Source: an uncultured Gemmatimonadota bacterium | Lineage (GTDB): Bacteria > Gemmatimonadota > Gemmatimonadetes > Gemmatimonadales > Gemmatimonadaceae | Assembly (NCBI GenBank): GCA_903894655.1 | Contig: CAITQY010000710.1 | Span: 1 to 7,168, forward strand | DNA: 7,168 nt | Direction: 5' to 3' | Shown: piece after piece, positions 1 through 6,901 of the stretch | Position numbering within the stretch: the first letter of the stretch is position 1 | Layout: every line of letters starts with the position of its first letter | Position numbers and translations under genes: made by a program | The notes under the pieces: generated by a model | The model's database searches: none | What the model saw: the letters and a program-made list of their open reading frames with translations, nothing else | Told to the model about the DNA's origin: nothing

Positions 1-381
1 CGCCTTTTCGCTCGCGATCCGCATGTGACAGGCCATGGCCAGTTCGCAGCCGCCGCCGAGGGCGAATCCATTGATGGCAGCGATGGTGGGCTTGGGGCTC
101 GTTTCGAATCGCCGGAAGATGACCTGGCCCGCCCGGGCGCGTCGCTGCGCTTCCAGCGGCGACTGGCTTTCCAGTTCCGAGATGTCCGCGCCCGCCACGA
201 ACGCCCGGCCCGCTCCGGTGAGCAGCACCGCGCCCACGTCGTCGCGGGCGTTCGCTTCATCGATGGCGACCCCGAGCTCGGCGATCGTGGCATCATTCAG
301 CGCGTTCAGCTTGTCCGGACGGTTGACCGTGATCGTGGCGATGCGGTCAGAGACGTCGAAGGTCAGGAACTGGTAGGACAT
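1..381 (-). CDS. Enoyl-CoA hydratase/isomerase (crotonase family), N-terminal part, cut by window edge
   Basis: This encodes the first 127 residues of a crotonase-fold enzyme, which probably hydrates trans-2-enoyl-CoA to 3-hydroxyacyl-CoA in fatty acid or related acyl-CoA degradation in the cytoplasm. The ATG lies at 381-379 and opens MSYQFLTFDVSDRIATITVN, followed by the family signature NRPDKLNAL (20-28). GAGRAFVAGADISEL (56-70) forms the CoA-binding and first oxyanion-hole segment. INGFALGGGCELAMAC (103-118) follows, and Glu113 in GGGCEL matches catalytic Glu144 of rat mitochondrial enoyl-CoA hydratase. The second catalytic Glu would lie beyond the window edge. His119 sits where many members have Asp (ACDIRIAS), a variant also found in bacterial enzymes. 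No clear Shine-Dalgarno sequence precedes the ATG. The gene is divergent from mtnA. Family assignment is firm; the exact substrate cannot be told from this fragment. Confidence 0.94.
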   Translation of the reverse strand, partial: MSYQFLTFDVSDRIATITVNRPDKLNALNDATIAELGVAIDEANARDDVGAVLLTGAGRAFVAGADISELESQSPLEAQRRARAGQVIFRRFETSPKPTIAAINGFALGGGCELAMACHMRIASEKA

Positions 382-471
382 GGTGGCCGGGTGTGGAGCG
401 GGGGGGCGATGCGGAAGCTCCAATCTACACGGGCCGCTGGCATCGACGCTCCGGCCTGCTACGTTTGGCCG
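382..471. promoter_or_regulatory. Divergent intergenic region between the enoyl-CoA hydratase gene and mtnA
   Basis: These 90 bases separate two divergently transcribed genes, so they should hold the promoter of the hydratase gene and perhaps that of mtnA. On the minus strand the hexamer TAGATT (427-422) is a possible -10 box placed about 40 bases before the hydratase ATG, but there is no convincing -35 box 17 bases further upstream. On the plus strand no sigma-70-like pair is seen. A G-run (about 400-406) lies just before an in-frame ATG at 409 and could act as a weak ribosome binding site for a longer mtnA product. The functional role is inferred from gene orientation. Confidence 0.35.
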
Positions 472-1497
472 GTGCTTCCCCTTCTCGTCGTCGGATGGTC
501 TCCCGACCGTCGCGCCCTTCGCATTCTGGATCAACGTCACCTCCCCGGTGCCGAGGTGATGCGCGACCTCGTCAGGCTCGACGAGGTGATCGACGCTATT
601 CGCACGCTCGCCGTTCGTGGCGCGCCCGCGATTGGTGTGGCGGCCGCCATCGGCTTGGTCGTCGCGCTCGAGCACGAAAGCGAGGGGCACGGTGTGCCCG
701 CCCGCGGTGTGCCCGCCCGCGAGCTGTTGGCGCCGTACGCCGAGCGCCTCATCGCGGCCCGCCCCACTGCCGTGAATCTGGCATGGGCAGTGAACCGGCT
801 CCTGACGGTCGCCGGTGGCGTGGCCGACGACACGCTGCTCGCCGCCCTACGAGCCGACGCCGAGGCCATTCGCGCCGAGGATGTCGCCATGTGCGACGCG
901 ATCGGCCGGTTCGGCCTCTGCATCATTCCCGACGGAGCGCGAGTGCTCACGCACTGCAACGCCGGCTCGTTGGCGACCGCCGGCATCGGCACCGCCTTGG
1001 CGCCCGTACATCTGGCGCACCGGGAAGGGCGTCGCGTACAGGTGTACGCCGATGAAACCCGCCCCCTGCGCCAGGGGGCCCGACTGACGGCGTGGGAGCT
1101 GCAACGCGCCGGCATTCCCGTCACCGTGCTTCCCGATGGCGCGGCGGCGTCGCTGTTGCGAAGCGGTGCGGTCGACGTGGTGATTGTGGGCGCCGACCGA
1201 ATTGCGGCCAACGGCGATGTCGCCAACAAAGTTGGCACGTACGGGGTGGCGCTGGCCGCGAGGGCGCATGGCATTCCATTTTATGTGGCTGCCCCCTGGA
1301 GCACGATCGACGCGGCCACGCCGTCCGGCGCCGAGATCGAGATCGAGCATCGGCACGCCGACGAACTTGGCGATCTTCCCGTGGGCGCTCGGGTATGGAA
1401 TCCGGCGTTCGACGTCACGCCGCGCGAGCTGGTCAGCGGCTATCTCACCGATCGCGGCTTCGTGAAGCCGCCCTTTTCCGGAGTCACCGGCGTATGA
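472..1497 (+). CDS. mtnA: S-methyl-5-thioribose-1-phosphate isomerase
   Basis: MtnA converts methylthioribose-1-phosphate to methylthioribulose-1-phosphate in the cytoplasmic methionine salvage pathway. The 341-residue length from GTG 472 suits the family. Visible motifs are ILDQRHLP near the N-terminus, VRGAPAIGVAAAIGL, LTHCNAGSLATAGIGTALAP with catalytic Cys162, YADETRPLRQGARLTAWEL, and GADRIAANGDVANKVGTYG with catalytic Asp242. These two match Cys160 and Asp240 of the Bacillus subtilis enzyme with a constant offset of two. GTG 472 is chosen because it puts a normal-length lead before the conserved W..D...LRILDQR block; the in-frame ATG at 409 would add 21 unconserved residues and cannot be excluded. 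The open frame continues far upstream, but there it is only antisense to the hydratase gene. A 15-base tandem duplication at 691-720 doubles GVPAR in a poorly conserved loop. glpK starts 7 bases after the stop, so the two are probably co-transcribed. Whether a complete salvage pathway exists is not visible here. Confidence 0.95.
   Translation: MLPLLVVGWSPDRRALRILDQRHLPGAEVMRDLVRLDEVIDAIRTLAVRGAPAIGVAAAIGLVVALEHESEGHGVPARGVPARELLAPYAERLIAARPTAVNLAWAVNRLLTVAGGVADDTLLAALRADAEAIRAEDVAMCDAIGRFGLCIIPDGARVLTHCNAGSLATAGIGTALAPVHLAHREGRRVQVYADETRPLRQGARLTAWELQRAGIPVTVLPDGAAASLLRSGAVDVVIVGADRIAANGDVANKVGTYGVALAARAHGIPFYVAAPWSTIDAATPSGAEIEIEHRHADELGDLPVGARVWNPAFDVTPRELVSGYLTDRGFVKPPFSGVTGV
691..720 (+). 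repeat. Perfect 15-base tandem duplication inside mtnA
   Basis: The unit GGTGTGCCCGCCCGC occurs at 691-705 and again without any change at 706-720. It is in frame and encodes GVPAR twice, in the segment between the first conserved block (VRGAPAIG) and the ELLAPYAERL helix. Identical codons in both copies suggest a recent slippage duplication. The reading frame is preserved and both active-site motifs lie well downstream, so the enzyme is probably not damaged. Confidence 0.9.
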
Positions 1498-1504
1498 GCT
1501 GCCA

Positions 1505-2992
<1,488 letters not shown>

Positions 2993-3038
2993 CACCGATC
3001 GGGCACACTGAACGGCGCGAGATCGTTCACCACTCTAG

Positions 3039-3067
3039 CTGACGCACGACCGTCCCACCGCTATCTT
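3039..3067 (+). promoter_or_regulatory. Candidate sigma-70-like promoter for the ccm operon
   Basis: CTGACG (3039-3044) and TATCTT (3062-3067) match the -35 and -10 consensus at four of six positions each, with an ideal 17-base spacer. Transcription would start around 3074, leaving a leader of roughly 30 bases before the ccmE GTG at 3103. It lies in the 110-base gap after glpK, where a promoter would be expected. The match is modest for a GC-rich genome and untested. Confidence 0.3.
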
Positions 3068-3102
3068 CTACGAATACCTTCCGGACGACGAGGACGAGTC
3101 CC

Positions 3103-3558
3103 GTGAAAGCTCGAAATAAATTTCTACTCGGCGGCGTGCTGGTGCTCGGCACCGCCGGTTATCTAATGGCCAGCTCGATCGACGAGACGGCCACCTATTA
3201 TCTGACGCCGGGCGAGCTCGCGAGCAAAGTCTCCGACAACCCACGTTTTGTGAAGATGGGCGTGAAGGTCGGCGCTCGGGTCGTCAGCGGCACCATCGTG
3301 CGTGACCCGTCTGGCCGGTCGCTCACCTTCAAAATGACCGACGGCACCAAAACGTACGACGTACAGTACCGTGGCATTGCGCCCGACACGTTCACCGATG
3401 GGGTCGATGTCGTGGTCGAAGGCCGGCTCGACGCCAACGGTACCTTTCAGGCCACCACGCTGCTGGCCAAGTGCGCGTCGCGCTACGAGAACGCTCCCGA
3501 GAAGTACAAGGACACGCCCGGCTACAAGCAGGGCACGTCGGCAACCCCCCGCGCGTAA
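3103..3558 (+). CDS. ccmE: Periplasmic heme chaperone CcmE, CXXXY (cysteine) type
   Basis: CcmE binds heme covalently in the periplasm and hands it to CcmF for attachment to apocytochromes c. The 151-residue protein (E. coli about 159) has a basic N-terminus, one signal-anchor membrane helix at about 6-25 (FLLGGVLVLGTAGYLMASS), YYLTPGEL at about 32-39, and a beta-rich OB-fold region with VKVGARVVSGTIVRD and YDVQYRGIAPDTF. VVVEGRL and FQATTLLAKCASRY follow at the end of the fold. In most bacteria the last motif is LAKHDENY, with His as the heme ligand. Here Cys124 replaces it, giving C124-A-S-R-Y128, the CXXXY form known from Desulfovibrio and archaea. The GTG start at 3103 is preceded by GAGGA (3090-3094) at 8 bases and places the membrane anchor correctly. 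It is first of four co-oriented genes; ccmF begins 33 bases later. The flexible tail ends in a Lys/Tyr/Gly-rich segment, as in relatives. Confidence 0.94.
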   Translation: MKARNKFLLGGVLVLGTAGYLMASSIDETATYYLTPGELASKVSDNPRFVKMGVKVGARVVSGTIVRDPSGRSLTFKMTDGTKTYDVQYRGIAPDTFTDGVDVVVEGRLDANGTFQATTLLAKCASRYENAPEKYKDTPGYKQGTSATPRA

Positions 3559-3591
3559 CTGTCGCGCGCCTGCGCACAAGCGCGAGGCCCC

Positions 3592-5628
3592 ATGATTCTC
3601 GTTGGTGAATTGTCGCTCTGGGTCGCCCTCTTGATGGCGGCCTGGACGACCACTGTGTCGTTCTCCGGGGGCCTGCAGGGGCGTCCCGACCTTGTGAAGA
3701 GCGGTGAGCGGGCGCTGTACGCCACGTTCGGATTCACACTGCTGGCGTCCATCGGGCTGTGGACCGCGCTCTTCCTGCACGACTTCTCGATCAAGTTCGT
3801 TGCCTCGTATACGAGCTCGAATCTCCCGAAGATCTATACGTTCACGGCCTTCTGGGCCGGACAGTCCGGGTCCATGCTCTTTTGGGCGTTGATTCTGACG
3901 ACGTATTCGGCCATCGCGGTCTTCACGAATCGCAAGACGAACCGCGCGATGATGCCGTATGTCACTGGGACCTTGGGCATCATCTGCCTGTTCTTCCTGA
4001 TGACGATGTGCTTCGGGGCCAATCCGTACGAGCGCCTCGATTGGATTCCGCCCGAAGGGCGCGGCATGAATCCGCAGCTGCAGAACCCGGGCATGGCGAT
4101 CCATCCGCCCATGCTCTATCTCGGGCTCGTCGGTACCGCGATTCCCTTCGCCTTCGCCATCGGTGCGCTGGTCACGAGGCAGCTCGACACGCAGTGGCTT
4201 GGCGCGGTCCGACGCTGGGCCCTGCTGTCGTGGTTCTTCCTCACCATCGGCATCGTGCTTGGCATGTGGTGGGCGTACGTGGAACTCGGCTGGGCCGGCT
4301 ACTGGGCGTGGGACGCCGTTGAGAATTCGTCGTTCCTGCCGTGGCTCACGATCACGGCATTCCTGCACAGCATCATGATCCAGGAAAAGCGCGGCATGCT
4401 GCGTAAGTGGAACGTGACGCTGGTGGCCATGTCCTTCCTGCTCACGATCCTCGGCACGTTCATCACGCGTAGCGGCATTATCGAGAGCGTGCATGCCTTT
4501 GCGCAGTCGCCCGTGGGCGATTGGTTCCTCGGCTTCCTGATCGTCGCGGCGATCAGCACGGCGTACCTCGTGTCCACGCGCCTGAACGATCTGCAGGCGA
4601 ACGCGGAGCTCGAGAGCATGGTGAGCCGCGAAGCGGCCTTCCTGTATAACAATCTCGTGCTGGTCGGCATCTGCTTCGCGACGCTATGGGGCGTGCTCTT
4701 TCCGATTCTCAGCGAATGGGTGAAGGGCGACAAGATCACCGTCGGTCCGCCGTTCTTTAATGCGGTGAACGGCCCGCTCGGCCTGCTGCTGCTTGCGCTC
4801 ACCGGTATTGGTCCGCTGATCGCTTGGCGTCGCGCGTCCACGTCCAATCTCAAGCGCCAGTTTACGTGGCCTGTGATTGCTGGTGTGGCCACGTTCGTGG
4901 TGCTGTTTGCGATGGGCATGCGGCAGATGTACGCGCTGGTGTCGTACCTGCTGGCCGGCTTCGTCTTCGGCACGATCATCCAGGAATTCGTGAAGGGGAT
5001 CGGCGCGCGCCGCCGGATGTACGGAGAAGGACTGTTCGGCGCCTCCATGCGCCTGATCGGTCGCAACCGTCGTCGCTACGGCGGCTACATCGTGCACTTC
5101 GGCGTGGCCATTCTCTTCTGCGCCTTCGCCGGCTTGATGTTCAAGAAGGATCTGACCGCCACGCTCAAGGCTGGTGAGTCGGTCACGGCCAAGGATGCCT
5201 ACGGCAGTGAGTGGGTATTCACCAGTCAGGGCATCTCCTCGTTCGAGCAGCTCAACCGTCGGGTCGTGGCCGCGTCCTTCAACGTGACGCGTGACGGCCA
5301 GAACATGGGTATCCTGTCGAGCGAGAAGCGTCAGCACGTGAACGCCGCCGGTGAGCCGACCTTCGAGCCGTCCACCGAAGTCGGCATTCTCGAATCGCCG
5401 AAGCAGGATGTGTACCTCGTCTTCACCGGCGCGGTCGATCGCGACACGGCGGCGATTCACATCAACTTCAACCCGCTCGTATGGTGGGTGTGGTTTGGCG
5501 GCATCATCATGGCGTTCGGCGGGTTGATCGTGATGTGGCCGCAGGCCGTCCGGGCTGAGCGTGAAGGTGGCTACGTGGCCGAGTTGCCGTCGGAGTCGAC
5601 TATGACCTTGGTCGGAGCAGGCGCGTGA
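3592..5628 (+). CDS. ccmF: Cytochrome c heme lyase subunit CcmF
   Basis: CcmF is the integral membrane heme lyase that takes heme from CcmE and joins it to apocytochrome c with CcmH/CcmI. The 678-residue protein is slightly longer than E. coli CcmF (647) and is hydrophobic through most of its length. AFWAGQSGSMLFWALILT (about 87-104) and NPGMAIHPPMLYLGLVG with His171 are family signatures. The periplasmic WWD heme-handling motif is at about 234-250 (WAGYWAWDAVENSSFLPWL), with Ala242 where CcmF usually has Pro. His259, His301 (GIIESVHAF) and His502 (YIVHFGVAILF) align with E. coli His261, His303 and His491; the last two are the heme ligands of the periplasmic P-His pair. A soluble periplasmic domain (about 518-628) precedes a final helix at about 631-650. 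ATG 3592 follows GAGG (3584-3587). The stop overlaps the ccmH-like start by four bases, so translation is probably coupled. Confidence 0.97.
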   Translation: MILVGELSLWVALLMAAWTTTVSFSGGLQGRPDLVKSGERALYATFGFTLLASIGLWTALFLHDFSIKFVASYTSSNLPKIYTFTAFWAGQSGSMLFWALILTTYSAIAVFTNRKTNRAMMPYVTGTLGIICLFFLMTMCFGANPYERLDWIPPEGRGMNPQLQNPGMAIHPPMLYLGLVGTAIPFAFAIGALVTRQLDTQWLGAVRRWALLSWFFLTIGIVLGMWWAYVELGWAGYWAWDAVENSSFLPWLTITAFLHSIMIQEKRGMLRKWNVTLVAMSFLLTILGTFITRSGIIESVHAFAQSPVGDWFLGFLIVAAISTAYLVSTRLNDLQANAELESMVSREAAFLYNNLVLVGICFATLWGVLFPILSEWVKGDKITVGPPFFNAVNGPLGLLLLALTGIGPLIAWRRASTSNLKRQFTWPVIAGVATFVVLFAMGMRQMYALVSYLLAGFVFGTIIQEFVKGIGARRRMYGEGLFGASMRLIGRNRRRYGGYIVHFGVAILFCAFAGLMFKKDLTATLKAGESVTAKDAYGSEWVFTSQGISSFEQLNRRVVAASFNVTRDGQNMGILSSEKRQHVNAAGEPTFEPSTEVGILESPKQDVYLVFTGAVDRDTAAIHINFNPLVWWVWFGGIIMAFGGLIVMWPQAVRAEREGGYVAELPSESTMTLVGAGA

Positions 5629-6290
5629 TCGGATCACGTGAGCAGTCGCCTGAGGCGGCGATCACGAGTCGTCGGCTGTTCCTCACGCGCGGCGGCTCGG
5701 TGGCCGTGGTTGCTGCCGGATCGTTTCTCATGTCTCGCACGGCGTGGGGGCAGGACGCCGCGACGCCACAGCCGGCGACCGCCCCCGGCGGCGAAGAGAT
5801 GACCTCCGATTCGTACAAGCCCGTCGTGCGACCGGCCAAGGCGAATGCGGTCAAGCAGATGGATGAGAAGCAGCTCGAAGCCTTCGAGCGCAACCTGGCC
5901 TGTCCGTGTCCCTGCACGCTCGACATCTACACCTGTCGCACCACCGACTTCAATTGTGGCATCTCGCCGGCGGTGCATGGCGACATCCAACGGCTCGTTG
6001 ACGGCGGCCACAACGCCGACGAGATCATGGCCGCGATGACGCAGACCTACGGCGACTTCATTCTCATGCAGCCGCGGAAGCAGGGATTCAATCTGCTGGC
6101 GTGGTTCGCGCCGTTCGCGGCGATCGCGATCGGCGCGGTCGCGATCGGTGCCTTGCTGCGCGGCTGGCGTCGCAATGCCGATGTGGCGGCGGCGACGCGT
6201 GCCTCGGCGCCGGTGAAAATCGATCCGTCGATCGAGGCGACGCCCGATGAACTGGCGCGCCTTCAGGCCGCCCTGCGGGAGGAGCGCTGA
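5625..6290 (+). CDS. ccmH: CcmH/NrfF-like cytochrome c biogenesis protein with Tat signal and CXCXC cysteine cluster
   Basis: CcmH normally reduces and presents the CXXCH thiols of apocytochrome c to CcmF from the periplasmic face. This 221-residue protein has the CcmH body plan: a cysteine motif, then a helical segment VHGDIQRLVDGGHNADEI, then YGDFILMQPRKQGFNLLAWF, matching the family block YGDFVLYxPP...TWLLWF, and a membrane helix at about 155-180. The cysteine motif is not the standard LRCXXC: it reads C93-P-C95-P-C97, with Cys104 and Cys111 following. The N-terminus SRRLFLTRGGSVAVVAAG (about 16-33) looks like a twin-arginine (Tat) signal, with likely cleavage after TAWG or nearby. The mature N-terminal linker is Ala/Pro/Gly-rich. 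GTG 5625 overlaps the ccmF stop and has GGAG (5614-5617) 7 bases upstream. Its stop overlaps the next start by one base. CcmH family placement is sound; the chemistry of the altered cysteines is unknown. Confidence 0.88.
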   Translation: MIGSREQSPEAAITSRRLFLTRGGSVAVVAAGSFLMSRTAWGQDAATPQPATAPGGEEMTSDSYKPVVRPAKANAVKQMDEKQLEAFERNLACPCPCTLDIYTCRTTDFNCGISPAVHGDIQRLVDGGHNADEIMAAMTQTYGDFILMQPRKQGFNLLAWFAPFAAIAIGAVAIGALLRGWRRNADVAAATRASAPVKIDPSIEATPDELARLQAALREER

Positions 6291-6886
6291 TGACGCTCGT
6301 GGCCGTGCCGGAAGGGGCCGTTCCACTGGTGCTGGGGACGGTGCTGGCCCTCGGCGCGCTCACGCTGGTGCTCTCGCCGCTGCTGAGCGGTGAAGCCGAA
6401 GTGCGAGCAGAGGATGAGCAGAAGGCCGCGACCGAGGCGGCGCGCATCAAGGCGGCCCGAGCCAAGCGTACGGGGCGCGCGGACGAGCAGCTGGACGGTG
6501 CGGTGGCCGCCCTGCGCGAAATTGAGTTCGATCGCGAGACCGGTAAGCTGTCGGACAGCGACTACGCCGAGCTCAAGACGCGCTACACACGTGAGGCGCT
6601 GGCCGAGCTGCGTGCGGCCGACGCTCGCGACGCCGCAGCGATGCCCGTGGTCGTGGCAGCGTTGAGCGCTGCCGACACTGCCGACCCGGTCGAGGCGGCG
6701 ATCCGTCGGGCGCGCGAAAAGCAGCGCTCCTGCGGCGCCTGCGGGCCACGGCCTGAGCCCGACGCGACGTACTGCTCGAGCTGCGGACGGTACCTGCCCG
6801 GGGCGTGCGCCAAGTGTGGCACCAGTGTGGATCTGGTCGGATCGAGATTCTGCAGCGGGTGCGGCGATCACCTCGCGGCCGCCTAG
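6290..6886 (+). CDS. CcmI-like membrane protein with C-terminal double zinc ribbon
   Basis: This 198-residue protein has three parts. A single hydrophobic helix at about 11-32 is followed by a charged, probably coiled-coil segment. Within that lies ALREIEFDRETGKLSDSDYA (74-93), then ELKTRYTREALAEL, which resembles the CcmI N-terminal region (LkELdfDretGkLseeDYeel). The C-terminus carries two zinc ribbons: Cys148/151 with Cys162/165 (CGAC, CSSC), and Cys173/176 with Cys188/191 (CAKC, CSGC). The second CcmI helix and the periplasmic TPR domain that holds apocytochrome are absent. With an acidic or neutral N-terminus and basic residues after the helix, the ribbons should face the cytoplasm; this is inference. 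ATG 6290 overlaps the upstream TGA by one base and follows a strong Shine-Dalgarno GGGAGGAG (6277-6284). The position as last gene of the ccm operon suggests a role in assembly of the heme lyase complex, but its function is not established. Confidence 0.8.
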   Translation: MTLVAVPEGAVPLVLGTVLALGALTLVLSPLLSGEAEVRAEDEQKAATEAARIKAARAKRTGRADEQLDGAVAALREIEFDRETGKLSDSDYAELKTRYTREALAELRAADARDAAAMPVVVAALSAADTADPVEAAIRRAREKQRSCGACGPRPEPDATYCSSCGRYLPGACAKCGTSVDLVGSRFCSGCGDHLAAA

Positions 6887-6901
6887 CGCACACCAGTCGT
6901 C

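Noticed and set aside
25..471. Open reading frame extending mtnA upstream by about 149 codons
   Set aside because: This part is antisense to a clear crotonase gene on the minus strand and has no similarity to MtnA; the enzyme has normal length from 472.
4291..4350. Ala242 in place of Pro in the CcmF WWD motif as a sign of altered function
   Set aside because: CcmC and related heme-handling proteins carry Asp-Ala at this place, and all four conserved histidines are present, so the change alone is weak evidence.
3163..4494. 443-codon open frame on the minus strand
   Set aside because: It is antisense to ccmE and ccmF, is rich in Arg, His, Glu and Gly as expected for a shadow frame, and shows no recognisable domain.
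4684..5637. 317-codon open frame on the minus strand
   Set aside because: It is antisense to the conserved C-terminal half of ccmF and has no recognisable motif.
6115..6155. Repeated GCGATCG-like words in the ccmH-like gene
   Set aside because: They encode the alternating Ala-Ile-Gly membrane helix (AIAIGAVAIGA) and are explained by codon choice; not a HIP1-type or iteron array.
5634..6326. 230-codon open frame on the minus strand
   Set aside because: It is antisense to the ccmH-like gene, which has signal, cysteine motif, YGDF block and membrane helix on the other strand.
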